64,000 nucleotides of DNA from Lachnospiraceae bacterium (GTDB taxonomy: Bacteria; Bacillota; Clostridia; Lachnospirales; Lachnospiraceae): the NCBI GenBank assembly GCA_021203465.1, contig JAJQBC010000124.1, positions 1 through 64,000 of the forward strand, written 5' to 3'. Position numbers and translations under genes: made by a program. Below, piece by piece: positions 48,785 to 58,840 of the stretch (the stretch's first letter is position 1; every line of letters begins with the position of its first letter). The notes beneath the pieces are model-generated. The model ran no database searches. It was not told the DNA's origin and saw only the letters and a program-made list of their open reading frames with translations.

Positions 48785-50281
48785 ATGGCAAAAGCGATCA
48801 TGATACAGGGCACGATGTCAAATTCGGGCAAAAGTTTTCTCACGGCAGGTCTCTGCCGCGTGTTCAAGCAAGACGGCTACCGGGTTGCGCCATTTAAATC
48901 TCAGAATATGGCGCTCAATTCCTACATTACAAAGGATGGTCTGGAGATTGGGCGGGCACAGGCGATGCAGGCGGAGGCCTGTGATATTGACCCGACCGTG
49001 GATATGAACCCGATTCTGCTCAAGCCTACCAGCAATGTCGGCAGCCAGATCATTGTGAACGGCGAAGTCCGCGGCAATATGAAGGCTATGGACTATTATC
49101 AGCGCAAAAAGGAGCTTATTCCGGATGTGATGGCTGCTTTTGAGCGGCTGAGCGCGGAATATGATATTATTGTGATCGAGGGCGCGGGCAGTCCGGCGGA
49201 GATCAACCTTCATGAAAATGATATTGTCAATATGGGCATGGCGCGTATGGCAAAGGCTCCGGTGCTTCTGGTGGGGGATATCGATCGCGGCGGCGTTTTC
49301 GCGGCGCTCTACGGCACGGTGAAGTTGCTGCCGGAGGAGGAGCAGGCCATGATCAAGGGTCTGGTCGTCAATAAGTTTCGCGGCGATGTCAAGATTCTTG
49401 AGCCGGGGCTGGATATGATCGAGGAGCGCACTTCGATTCCGGTGGTTGGCGTTGTGCCGATGGAGCCGCTCGACATTGACGATGAGGACAGCCTGTCCGA
49501 TCGCCTGAATCAGACGGTCCGGGGCGCCGGACTTGACGTGGCGGTCATTCACCTGCCGCATATCTCAAATTTCACGGACTTCTCCGCGTTTGAACGCATG
49601 GACGGCGTATCGCTGCGTTATGTGAGGCAGCCGGGCATGCTCGCTGATCCGGATCTTATTCTGATTCCCGGTACGAAAAATACGATGGACGACATGCAGT
49701 GGCTGCGCGAATCCGGCATGGAGGCACTGATCCTGCGGCAGGCGGAGAAACACACGCCGATCATCGGCATCTGCGGCGGATTCCAGCTTCTTGGAAAAAA
49801 GATGGAAGATCCGCACGGCGTCGAGCATGGCGGAAGCATGCGCGGCATGGGACTTCTGGATACGCGGACGGTCTTCGAGGAAGCAAAGACGAGAACGCAG
49901 ATCAGCGGCGTCATGGAGCAGGGCGCAGGGCTCTGGACAGACTGGCAGGGCAGGAGCGTGACCGGCTATGAGATCCACATGGGTGTGTCAGAGAATCTGG
50001 GCGGATGCAGAGAGCTGATCCGGCTCGCGGATGGGCGGATTGATGCGCTGTCAAATGAGGATGGCAGTGTGATGGGCAGTTATCTGCACGGCATCTTTGA
50101 TACGGACGGTTTTGCGGAGAGTATGATTCGTAGTCTGATGAAGGAAAAAGGAATGGATTACGGCAGCTGGCACTTTGACCTGGCGGCGCATAAGAAGCAG
50201 GAATACGACAAGCTGGCCGACCTTGTGAGAAAATCCTTTGATATGGATAAAATCTACGAGATACTGAAGGAGGGCATCTGA
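48785..50281 (+). CDS. cobQ/cbiP: Cobyric acid synthase
   Basis: AKAIMIQGTMSNSGKSFLTAGLCRVFKQDGYRVAPFKSQNMALNSYIT; GICGGFQLLGKKM. Confidence 0.97.
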   Translation: MAKAIMIQGTMSNSGKSFLTAGLCRVFKQDGYRVAPFKSQNMALNSYITKDGLEIGRAQAMQAEACDIDPTVDMNPILLKPTSNVGSQIIVNGEVRGNMKAMDYYQRKKELIPDVMAAFERLSAEYDIIVIEGAGSPAEINLHENDIVNMGMARMAKAPVLLVGDIDRGGVFAALYGTVKLLPEEEQAMIKGLVVNKFRGDVKILEPGLDMIEERTSIPVVGVVPMEPLDIDDEDSLSDRLNQTVRGAGLDVAVIHLPHISNFTDFSAFERMDGVSLRYVRQPGMLADPDLILIPGTKNTMDDMQWLRESGMEALILRQAEKHTPIIGICGGFQLLGKKMEDPHGVEHGGSMRGMGLLDTRTVFEEAKTRTQISGVMEQGAGLWTDWQGRSVTGYEIHMGVSENLGGCRELIRLADGRIDALSNEDGSVMGSYLHGIFDTDGFAESMIRSLMKEKGMDYGSWHFDLAAHKKQEYDKLADLVRKSFDMDKIYEILKEGI

Positions 50282-50910
50282 TGCTGAACAATATAGAGAT
50301 TGTGAAACCGATGGAGATCGAAAAACGGAGCATGGAGATCATCACCTCTGAACTTGGCGGGCGCAGCTGGCCGGAACCGGAGTTTTCCATTGTGAAGCGC
50401 TGCATCCACACCTCGGCAGATTTTGATTATGCAGACAACCTGTGCTTTTCTGAAAACGCGGCGATGCTCGGCGTCGAAGCCCTGCGGCGGGGCGCCTGCA
50501 TCGTGACCGATACGAAGATGGCCTGGTCCGGTATCAATAAGAAAATCCTCGCGGACTACGGCGGAGAAGCTTTCTGTTTCATGAGCGATGAGGATGTCGC
50601 AAGGGAGGCGAAGGAGCGCGAGTGCACGCGTGCGGCGATCTGTATGGAGCGAGGGGCGGCACTTGGGCGCGAGGTGATCTTTGCAGTCGGAAACGCACCG
50701 ACTGCGCTCATCCGGCTCTATGAACTGATTCAGGAGCAGAAAGTAAATCCTGCGCTGATCATCGGCGCACCGGTCGGCTTCGTCAACGTTGTCGAGGCAA
50801 AGGAGCTGATCATGACCGCCGGAGTCCCCTATATCGTGCCGAGAGGGCGCAAGGGCGGCAGCAATATCGCAGCGACGATCTGCAACGCGATGCTGTACTG
50901 GAAGGGCTGA
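50281..50910 (+). CDS. cbiC: Precorrin-8X / cobalt-precorrin-8 methylmutase
   Basis: IVKRCIHTSADFDYADNLCFSENA; GAPVGFVNVVEAKELIMTAGVPYIVPRGRKGGSNIAATICNA. Confidence 0.96.
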   Translation: MLNNIEIVKPMEIEKRSMEIITSELGGRSWPEPEFSIVKRCIHTSADFDYADNLCFSENAAMLGVEALRRGACIVTDTKMAWSGINKKILADYGGEAFCFMSDEDVAREAKERECTRAAICMERGAALGREVIFAVGNAPTALIRLYELIQEQKVNPALIIGAPVGFVNVVEAKELIMTAGVPYIVPRGRKGGSNIAATICNAMLYWKG

Positions 50911-50913
50911 TAT

Positions 50914-51405
50914 ATGAGTATCACAGTTAGAAAATATATGGAGGCTGATGTTCCCGCCATGAACACGATCTGGAATGAGGTTGTCGAGGACGGGGTCGCG
51001 TTTCCGCAGGAAGAATTCTTGAACGACGAGACAGGTCGCGCGTTTTTCGCCGGGCAGACTTACTGCGGCGTTGCGGAGGATACAGATACCGGCATAATCT
51101 ACGGGCTCTATATCCTGCACCCGAACAATATCGGCCGCTGTTGCCATATCTGCAACGCAAGTTATGCGGTGAAAAGAGACAGCCGTGGTCTGCATATCGG
51201 CGAAGGGCTGGTGTCGGACTGTCTTGCGCAGGCGAAGCGCTGCGGTTATCGTGTGCTGCAGTTCAATGCGGTCGTCGCCACGAACATGCACGCGAGGCAT
51301 CTCTACGAGCGTCTCGGCTTTACGCAGCTCGGCGTGATTCCGGGCGGTTTCCGCATGAAGGACGGGCATTATGAGGATATTTGTCCGTATTATCATGTAC
51401 TTTAG
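50914..51405 (+). CDS. GNAT family N-acetyltransferase
   Basis: ITVRKYMEADVPAMNTIWNEVVEDG; YAVKRDSRGLHIGEGLVSDCLAQAKRCGYRVLQFNAVVATNMHARHLYERLGF. Confidence 0.9.
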   Translation: MSITVRKYMEADVPAMNTIWNEVVEDGVAFPQEEFLNDETGRAFFAGQTYCGVAEDTDTGIIYGLYILHPNNIGRCCHICNASYAVKRDSRGLHIGEGLVSDCLAQAKRCGYRVLQFNAVVATNMHARHLYERLGFTQLGVIPGGFRMKDGHYEDICPYYHVL

Positions 51406-51488
51406 CAATAATCAGAGATATTCTGATGTTTTGTCGAGGACTGCTGACAATGGAAAGAGAAGAATGATAGTAGAAACAGGTGAGCAAT

Positions 51489-52217
51489 ATGACACTGCTG
51501 GAAACACTGCGGCATGAAAAGAAAGGAAAGATAAAAGGCGGTATTTATCATCGGCTTCAGGTCGAGATGACCTACAACTCCAACCATATGGAGGGCAGCC
51601 GCCTGACGCAGGAACAGACACAGTATATCTATGAGACAAACACGGTGGGCGTGGAGGGTGATGCACTGAATGTGGACGATATCGTGGAGACGGTCAATCA
51701 TTTCCGATGTATTGATCTGGTGATCGAAGATGTGGAACACTCACTGAGTGAGGAATTTATCAAGACGCTTCACCAAACGTTGAAAACAGGCACCAGCGAT
51801 TCCCGCAAGGACTGGTTTGCTGTCGGAGAATATAAAAAACTGGCGAATGAGGTTGGTATGATGGAGACGACAGCGCCGGAGGATGTGCCGCGGCGCATGA
51901 GGGAACTGCTGCATTTCTACACGGACGATGAAAAGAAAACACTGGAACAGTTGCTGGAATTTCACTATTCTTTTGAGAGGATTCATCCTTTTCAGGATGG
52001 TAACGGGCGTGTGGGACGGCTGATTCTTCTGAAAGAGTGCCTGCGCAATGATATCGTTCCTTTTATCATCAGTGATGACCTGAAGTATTACTATTACAGG
52101 GGACTACGCGAGTGGAAGTCGGAGAGAGGATATCTGCGGGATACCTGCCTGACTGCACAGGATCGGTTCAAGAAATATCTGGATTATTTTGGAGTAAAAT
52201 ATAGAAACGTAAAATGA
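51489..52217 (+). CDS. Fic/DOC family protein, class II-like autoinhibitory motif
   Basis: Catalytic HPFQDGNGRVGR; N-terminal SNHMEG matches the (S/T)xxxE(G/N) inhibitory motif. Confidence 0.93.
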   Translation: MTLLETLRHEKKGKIKGGIYHRLQVEMTYNSNHMEGSRLTQEQTQYIYETNTVGVEGDALNVDDIVETVNHFRCIDLVIEDVEHSLSEEFIKTLHQTLKTGTSDSRKDWFAVGEYKKLANEVGMMETTAPEDVPRRMRELLHFYTDDEKKTLEQLLEFHYSFERIHPFQDGNGRVGRLILLKECLRNDIVPFIISDDLKYYYYRGLREWKSERGYLRDTCLTAQDRFKKYLDYFGVKYRNVK

Positions 52218-52227
52218 ATGCGATTTA

Positions 52228-52704
52228 ATGAGGAAACAGAATATGATTTTATATCATGCCAGCAAGATAGAAGTCCCCTGGCCTGAGGTTCGTAAATCAA
52301 GATATACCAAAGATTTCTCATGGGGATTTTACTGCACAAACAGGAAAGAGCAGGCCGTCCGCTGGGCAAATCGGGGAACAGGGACTCCCGTGGTCGACCG
52401 CTACGAGTATGAGGAGAATCTCAGCCTGCGTATTCTGAGATTTGAAAAAATGACAGACGAATGGCTGGATTTCATTGCCCGGTGTCGATCGGGAAATGTC
52501 CATGATTACGATATTGTGGAAGGGCCGATGGCAAATGATACGGTGTGGAACTATGTCAATGACTTTATCAACGGTACAATTAGCAGAAAGCAGTTTTGGG
52601 CGCTTGCGGAATTTCGATATCCGACGCACCAGATCAGTTTTCATACGTTAAATGCACTGAACTGTCTGACGTTTCTGGGAAGCGAGGTCATCTATGACAG
52701 ATAA
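52228..52704 (+). CDS. DUF3990-like protein (possible ADP-ribosyltransferase fold)
   Basis: MILYHASKIEVPWPEVRKSRYTKDFSWGFYCTNRKEQAVRWA; YDIVEGPMANDTVW; HQISFHTLNALNCLTFLGSEV. Confidence 0.8.
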   Translation: MRKQNMILYHASKIEVPWPEVRKSRYTKDFSWGFYCTNRKEQAVRWANRGTGTPVVDRYEYEENLSLRILRFEKMTDEWLDFIARCRSGNVHDYDIVEGPMANDTVWNYVNDFINGTISRKQFWALAEFRYPTHQISFHTLNALNCLTFLGSEVIYDR

Positions 52705-53137
52705 AGAAAAAAATGATTACTTTTATGTCTGTTCATTGATTGAATTTACGGCGCGAAAAACAAATAACAAGAGGGGCATTGTGGTGAATGCTCTGGGACT
52801 TGACGGCGTCAGAAAACAGCTCAAAGATGCGGAAGTCAATCACTGTCTTTCCTTTGAACAAATCTCAGACGAATTGATCGGGCAGTACGCTGTGACAGAT
52901 GGAAATTTCGATACAATCACGAATTGCAAATATCGTATCCCCGGGTTTATGGATATCGGAAGGCTCTACATGTATCTGATTCAGGATCTGGCAAAGCCTG
53001 GGACGGAAGCAGAGACTCTGATGGTGGTATTTAAATCTTTTCTCAGCGATGAGATATCAAATTTTTCTACGGGAGTATATTATGAGAATCTGAGCTATCT
53101 GGAAGAATCATTTAAGGCAGGATATTTATTGGAATAA
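52694..53137 (+). CDS. DUF3791-like partner protein
   Basis: Overlaps the DUF3990 gene; N-terminal YFYVCSLIEFTARKTNNKRGIVVNALGLDGVRKQL; usual partner of DUF3990. Confidence 0.55.
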   Translation: MTDKEKNDYFYVCSLIEFTARKTNNKRGIVVNALGLDGVRKQLKDAEVNHCLSFEQISDELIGQYAVTDGNFDTITNCKYRIPGFMDIGRLYMYLIQDLAKPGTEAETLMVVFKSFLSDEISNFSTGVYYENLSYLEESFKAGYLLE

Positions 53138-53152
53138 GGAGAGGAATAAAGG

Positions 53153-54214
53153 ATGGAGGATTTACAGAAGATCATTTCGGAAATCGTCCCGATCGACCGG
53201 GACATCATGGAGGAGACCTGGAAGTGCTGGGATTCGCTTGCGAAGCCGCTGCGAGGCCTGGGCTGGCTCGAGGAGGCGCTCGTGCAGATCGCCGGCATCA
53301 TGGGGACGACCACGCCGCATCCGGATAAGCGGGCTACCGTCATCATGGGCGCGGACAACGGCGTCGTCGCGGAGGGCGTGACACAGACCGACAGCTCGGT
53401 GACGATTCAGGTGCTGGAGAATATGGGTGACGGTATGTCTACGGCCTGTATTATGGGAAAGCTGGCCGGTTGCGACTCCGTGCCGGTCAATATCGGGTCT
53501 CTGACTGATGCGAAGCATCCGAAGATTCAGAACCGTGTCGTGCGCTATGGCACCGGAAATATCGCGACAGGACCGGCCATGACGCGCGAGGAGTGTGTGC
53601 GGGCGATCATGACCGGCGTTGATGTTGTCCGTGAGTTGAAGAAAGATGGATATCAGCTCATCGTCACCGGCGAGATGGGCATCGGAAATACGACGACGAG
53701 CGCGGCCTGCGCGGCGGTGCTCTTTGACCGCGATCCGGAGGATGTCACAGGGCGCGGAGCAGGGCTTTCGAGTGAAGGCCTGAAGCGTAAGGTCGACGCG
53801 ATTCGCCGTGCGATCGCGGTCAATCAGCCGGACAAGACGGATGCGATTGACGTGATCTCAAAAGTCGGCGGACTCGACATCGCCGGGCTTGTCGGCTGTT
53901 ATCTCGGCGCGGCGCACGAGCATATGCCTGTTCTGATCGACGGGTTCATTTCGGCTGTTTCCGCGTATCTGGCAGGGATGCTCTGCGAAACGGCGAAAGA
54001 GTATATGATTGCGACGCACGATTCGACCGAGCCGGCAGCGCATATGGTTCTCGAGCAGCTCGGTATGAAAGCTCCGCTGCAGGCAGGCATGCATCTCGGC
54101 GAGGGGACGGGGGCGATCATGGGACTGGCGCTGATCGATCAGGCCATGAACGTCTATTATCACATGGTGACCTGGGACGGCGCGCATGTGGAGGCCTATG
54201 AGCACTTGAAGTAA
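53153..54214 (+). CDS. cobT: Nicotinate-nucleotide--dimethylbenzimidazole phosphoribosyltransferase
   Basis: KPLRGLGWLEEALVQIAGI; GEMGIGNTTTSAACAAVL; LQAGMHLGEGTGAIMGLALIDQAMNVYY. Confidence 0.97.
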   Translation: MEDLQKIISEIVPIDRDIMEETWKCWDSLAKPLRGLGWLEEALVQIAGIMGTTTPHPDKRATVIMGADNGVVAEGVTQTDSSVTIQVLENMGDGMSTACIMGKLAGCDSVPVNIGSLTDAKHPKIQNRVVRYGTGNIATGPAMTREECVRAIMTGVDVVRELKKDGYQLIVTGEMGIGNTTTSAACAAVLFDRDPEDVTGRGAGLSSEGLKRKVDAIRRAIAVNQPDKTDAIDVISKVGGLDIAGLVGCYLGAAHEHMPVLIDGFISAVSAYLAGMLCETAKEYMIATHDSTEPAAHMVLEQLGMKAPLQAGMHLGEGTGAIMGLALIDQAMNVYYHMVTWDGAHVEAYEHLK

Positions 54215-54351
54215 CAGTTCCGGGAAAAGCAGAGAATCGTTAAGCCTCAGATATATGATGCGCAAGCGGCATGTAGCTTTCGAAAAAGGAGGTCTGTGGC
54301 CTGCTGTTCCGAACAATTATAACTTGAAGTAGTAACTGGCAGGAGCGTTCG

Positions 54352-55593
54352 ATGGAAGAATTTGTCTACAAAAATCACAAAAAACTGCGCTACGGCTACA
54401 CGACCGGCTCCTGCGCGGCAGCGGCGGCGAAGGCTGCCGCCACCATGCTCCTGAGTGGACGCGAAATCTCCTATGTCGAACTTATGACGCCGAAGGGCGT
54501 GGCGCTTCATCTGGAGGTGCTGGATATTCGCCGGGAGATCGACAGTGTGAGCTGCGCGATCCAGAAGGATGGCGGCGACGACCCGGATGTGACGAACGGA
54601 ATTCTGGTCTACGCGAAGGTACAGAGGAGGGGGCCACAGACCAGAGTGTCGGAATCTATCGGCGACAATCGCACGGCGACGACGCAGTCTGACAGTGATC
54701 AGGGGGAGAATGGATGCGAATCGGGCGCGGCGCATGATTCTGGCCGCATCCATATCGACGGCGGAGTTGGCGTGGGGCGTGTCACGAAGCCGGGATTGGA
54801 ACAGCCGGTCGGCGAGGCGGCGATCAACCGAGTGCCGCGACAGATGATTCACGAAAATCTGGAATCGGTGTGTACAAAGTATCATTACGACGGCGAACTC
54901 GATGTGACGATTTCGATCCCGGCAGGGGAAGAACTTGCGGCAAAGACCTTCAACCCCAGACTCGGCATTGTGGGCGGCATTTCCGTGCTCGGCACGAGTG
55001 GGATTGTGGAGCCGATGAGCGAGCAGGCATTGATCGAGACGATCCGTGTGGAGATGCGTCAGAAGCTGGCGAACGGCATGGAGTATCTTCTGGTAGTTCC
55101 TGGCAACTACGGCATCGATTTTCTCTCACAGTACGGACACGGCCTTGATCTTGAGGATGCGGTGAAATGCAGCAATTTTGTTGGCGAGGCGCTCGACGCC
55201 GCAGTGGAATTCGGGGCGAAGGGCGTACTGCTGGTCGGACATATTGGGAAGTTTGTCAAGCTGGCAGGCGGGATCATGAACACGCATTCTCATAACGCGG
55301 ATGCGCGCATGGAACTTCTGACTGTACACGCTGCGCTTCTGGGCGCGCCGGTAGAATTATTGCAGAAGATGATGGACTGCGTGACGACCGACGACGCGCT
55401 GAAATATCTCGACGACGCGCAGCTGATCGAGCCGGTTATGGGGCGTCTGATGGAGCGCATGGAGTTCTATGTGAATCAGCGGGCGATGCATGAACTGGAG
55501 CTCGGCGTCATCACCTTTTCAAACGTGTATGGTGTTCTCGGGCAGACGGCAAAGGTTCCGGAGCTTGTGGAGAAAATCGTGGCGCAGAGATGA
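54352..55593 (+). CDS. cbiD: Cobalt-precorrin-5B C(1)-methyltransferase
   Basis: LRYGYTTGSCAAAAAKAAATML; GDDPDVTNGILVYAKV; IDGGVGVGRVTKPGLEQPVGEAAINRVPRQMI; HIGKFVKLAGGIMNTHSHNADARME. Confidence 0.96.
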   Translation: MEEFVYKNHKKLRYGYTTGSCAAAAAKAAATMLLSGREISYVELMTPKGVALHLEVLDIRREIDSVSCAIQKDGGDDPDVTNGILVYAKVQRRGPQTRVSESIGDNRTATTQSDSDQGENGCESGAAHDSGRIHIDGGVGVGRVTKPGLEQPVGEAAINRVPRQMIHENLESVCTKYHYDGELDVTISIPAGEELAAKTFNPRLGIVGGISVLGTSGIVEPMSEQALIETIRVEMRQKLANGMEYLLVVPGNYGIDFLSQYGHGLDLEDAVKCSNFVGEALDAAVEFGAKGVLLVGHIGKFVKLAGGIMNTHSHNADARMELLTVHAALLGAPVELLQKMMDCVTTDDALKYLDDAQLIEPVMGRLMERMEFYVNQRAMHELELGVITFSNVYGVLGQTAKVPELVEKIVAQR

Positions 55594-55752
55594 GCGCGCA
55601 GCGAGTCTTGTGTGTTCATCTCGTCTGCTCTGTTTTCAAGGCTCAAAGAGACCGCGGAACAATCGACTTTTATACTTCGTGATGTCCACGCTGGCGGACA
55701 TATCCGTTTATAAAGAATGATGCAACGAAAACGATACTGACAGGTGGCTGTT

Positions 55753-56808
55753 ATGAAAGTGGCGATTATCAGTTTCACAGAACATGGAGCTTTATTGGCG
55801 CATAAGGTTTCCCGTGGATTAAGGGAACAGCAGGCAAACTGCGCGTGCTGGCTGAAAAAAAAGAATGCTTCCGCATCGGATTTCCCTGATATCCAGATTC
55901 TCGACGGCTCCCTCTCCGCGTGGACAGAAGCGCAGTTTCGGGAAACGGACGCTCTGATTTTTATCGGCGCGACGGGGATCGCGGTGCGCAGCATCGCGCC
56001 GTATGTCAGAAGTAAGAAAACAGATCCGGCGGTGCTTGTCATGGACGAGCGGGGACGGCATGTGATCTCGCTGCTGTCCGGGCATATCGGAGGGGCGAAC
56101 GCGCTGACCCTGCTCGCAGCAGAGATTACAGGCGCGGAGCCAGTCATCACAACGGCGACGGATCTGAACGGAAAATTCGCGGTCGACGCCTTCGCGGCCC
56201 GGCGTGATCTCTACATGGATTCCATGCCGATCGCGAAAGAGATCGCTGCCTGGCTGGTGGAGGGCAGGCGTGTCGGCATGCGCAGTGCATTTCCGGTATT
56301 CGGATCTGTGCCGGACGAGCTTGACCAGAATGGAACACAGGAGATCGGTTTCTCCGTCACGATCCGGAAAGACGCGCCGTTTGAGAGGACACTTCATCTC
56401 GTGCCGCGCGCTGTCGTGCTCGGCATTGGCTGTAAGAAGGGGACAGAAGAGGAGCCTATTCGCTCGTTGGTCTGTGAAACGCTTTCCCGGTATGAGATTT
56501 TTCCGGAAAGTATTGCGAAAATCGCCTCCATTGACCTAAAAAAGGAAGAACAGGGGCTCTGCAGTTTTGCGGAGAGCATCGGAGTCCCTGTTGTAACTTA
56601 CACGGCGGAGGAGCTTAAAACCGTTCAGGCAGATGAAGAATTTTCTGAATCTGATTTTGTGAAATCCGTGACGGGCGTCGGGAATGTGTGCGAGCGTGCA
56701 GCCTTGAAATGCAGCGGCGCGCGGCGTCTGCTGCTTCCGAAGACGGCGGCGCAGGGTGTCACGGTAGCGGCGGCGGTGACAGACTATACGGTATGCATGG
56801 AGGATTAG
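55753..56808 (+). CDS. cbiG: Cobalt-precorrin-5A hydrolase
   Basis: DALIFIGATGIAVRSIAPYVRSKKTDPAVLVMDERGRHVISLLSGHIGGANALT; VLGIGCKKGT. Confidence 0.95.
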   Translation: MKVAIISFTEHGALLAHKVSRGLREQQANCACWLKKKNASASDFPDIQILDGSLSAWTEAQFRETDALIFIGATGIAVRSIAPYVRSKKTDPAVLVMDERGRHVISLLSGHIGGANALTLLAAEITGAEPVITTATDLNGKFAVDAFAARRDLYMDSMPIAKEIAAWLVEGRRVGMRSAFPVFGSVPDELDQNGTQEIGFSVTIRKDAPFERTLHLVPRAVVLGIGCKKGTEEEPIRSLVCETLSRYEIFPESIAKIASIDLKKEEQGLCSFAESIGVPVVTYTAEELKTVQADEEFSESDFVKSVTGVGNVCERAALKCSGARRLLLPKTAAQGVTVAAAVTDYTVCMED

Positions 56809-56812
56809 GAAC

Positions 56813-58840
56813 ATGAGACCTGTGATCATTTTTGCGGGAACCATTGAGGGGCGGATGCTTTCGGAATTTCTTTCCGGAAAGGGAATCTCTGTGACTGCCT
56901 GCGTTGCTACAGACTATGGAGAGACGCTGCTCACAGAAAACGAATATCTCCGTGTTCATGCGGGCCGCATGGATCAGCAGGAGATGGCGGCATTTCTTCG
57001 CGGGGAAGAGGCGAAACTTGTCGTGGACGCCACGCATCCCTACGCGGTGGAGGTTTCCCGGAATGTGGCGGCGGCCTGTCAGGAAGCACGGGTAGAATAT
57101 ATCCGACTGATCCGGGAACAGGACGTCTGGGACGCGGACGGAGCGGTGCTCGTCGACTCGGTTGATGAGGCCGTGGAATATTTGAAGGATAAGGAAGGAA
57201 ACATTCTTGCGACGACCGGAAGCAAGGAGCTTCATAAATACACGGCGATCCCGGACTATGAAAAACGGGTCTTCGCGCGGGTGCTCTCCACCGGACAGGT
57301 GGCGACCGCCTGTGAGAAGCTTGGCTTTGTCGGGAAAAACCTGATCTGTATGCAGGGACCCTTCAGCGAGGAGCTGAACACGGCGCTGCTGCGGCAGTTT
57401 GACTGCAAATATCTCGTCACGAAGGAGACCGGGAAGGCCGGCGGCTTCGGGGAAAAGGTGCGCGCCGCGAGGAAGGCCGGGGCGCACCTGGTACTGGTTG
57501 GAAGGCCGCAGGAACAGGAAGGGTATTCCTTTAAGGAAGTTCTCCGGCTGCTGGAAGAGCGTCTGGAAGCCGCAGGGCTCTGTGACAGCTCTTCGACACC
57601 GATACCTTTCGCGTCAGAGCTTCCGGCCCGTACAGTCACCCTCATCGGCATCGGCATGGGCACGCCGGAGGGCATGACCGTGGAGGCGGCCCGCGCGATC
57701 CGTGAGGCAGACCTGCTGATCGGCGCGAGGCGGATGCTGGAGGCGGCGGAGGCGCCTGAGAAGGCTTCCTATATGGCCTACAATGCGGATGAGATTGCCG
57801 ATTACATCGCACAGCATCCGGAGTATTCCCGTGTCGCGATCCTGCTGTCCGGCGATATCGGTTTTTACAGCGGCGCGAAGAAGCTCTATGACGCGCTGGA
57901 TGGAAAGGGCTACGAGATCCGCAGTCTGTGCGGGATCTCCTCTGTTGTGTATTTCTGTGGAAAGCTGCATATCGCCTGGGAGGACGTCTGTCTTTTGAGC
58001 ACGCACGGACGCGAGGCAAACCTCGTGGCGGCGGTGAAGAGCCACGCGCGTTGCTTCACGCTTCTGAGCGCGAAGGACAGTGTGAAAAAGCTCTGTGAAG
58101 AGCTGATCGAGTACGGACTGGGCGATGTGACCGTACATATTGGCGAACGCCTCGGCTATGAAGAGGAACGGATCAGCAGCGGTACGCCTGCAGAACTGCT
58201 GGATGGAAGCAGGGATGGCCTCTGCGTGGCGCTGATCGAGAACCCGTCTCCTTTTGCCGGACTTCGCTGCTGCATCAATGATGAAGAATTCCTGCGCGGG
58301 AAAGCGCCGATGACAAAGAGTGAGATCCGGAGCCTGTCTGTCGCAAAATTGCAGCTTACAAAAGATGCGCTCGTCTATGATGTGGGAGCGGGGACCGGTT
58401 CCGTGACGATCGAGCTTGCGCTCGCGGCCTGTGATGGAACTGTATATGCCGTCGAGCGGAACGAGGAAGCCTGCTCCCTGATCGAGGAGAATAAGCGCCG
58501 TTTTGGCACGCCGAATATTCAGGTGATCCATGGCCTTGCCCCGGAGGCACTGGAGGATCTGCCCGCGCCGACGCACGTGTTTGTCGGAGGCTCCGCCGGT
58601 AATCTGAAAGAGATTCTCCAGTGTATTTTACAGAAAAATCCGTCTGTCCGTCTGGTGATCAACACAGTAACGCTTGAGACGATCGGTGAGGTAACGGATT
58701 GCCTGAAGGAACTGCCGCTGGTCGAGGAGGAAATCATTTCCGTCAGTGTTGCTCGCGCGAAGGCACTGGGAAGTTATCATCTGATGATGGGGCAGAATCC
58801 GATCTACATTGTCACGCTGAGGGGAGGCATCCGGGAATGA
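56813..58840 (+). CDS. cbiJET: Fused CbiJ (precorrin-6A reductase) - CbiE - CbiT
   Basis: CbiJ VIIFAGTIEGRMLSEFL..DATHPYAVEVSRNV; CbiE VTLIGIGMGTPEGMTVEAARAIREADLLIGARRML; CbiT MTKSEIRSLSVAKLQLTKDALVYDVGAGTGSVTIELA. Confidence 0.94.
   Translation: MRPVIIFAGTIEGRMLSEFLSGKGISVTACVATDYGETLLTENEYLRVHAGRMDQQEMAAFLRGEEAKLVVDATHPYAVEVSRNVAAACQEARVEYIRLIREQDVWDADGAVLVDSVDEAVEYLKDKEGNILATTGSKELHKYTAIPDYEKRVFARVLSTGQVATACEKLGFVGKNLICMQGPFSEELNTALLRQFDCKYLVTKETGKAGGFGEKVRAARKAGAHLVLVGRPQEQEGYSFKEVLRLLEERLEAAGLCDSSSTPIPFASELPARTVTLIGIGMGTPEGMTVEAARAIREADLLIGARRMLEAAEAPEKASYMAYNADEIADYIAQHPEYSRVAILLSGDIGFYSGAKKLYDALDGKGYEIRSLCGISSVVYFCGKLHIAWEDVCLLSTHGREANLVAAVKSHARCFTLLSAKDSVKKLCEELIEYGLGDVTVHIGERLGYEEERISSGTPAELLDGSRDGLCVALIENPSPFAGLRCCINDEEFLRGKAPMTKSEIRSLSVAKLQLTKDALVYDVGAGTGSVTIELALAACDGTVYAVERNEEACSLIEENKRRFGTPNIQVIHGLAPEALEDLPAPTHVFVGGSAGNLKEILQCILQKNPSVRLVINTVTLETIGEVTDCLKELPLVEEEIISVSVARAKALGSYHLMMGQNPIYIVTLRGGIRE

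Noticed and set aside
48740-48785. Expected cobalamin riboswitch before the cob operon
   Set aside because: Only 45 nt separate gltX and cobQ and no B12-box-like element was seen; cannot exclude one outside the window.
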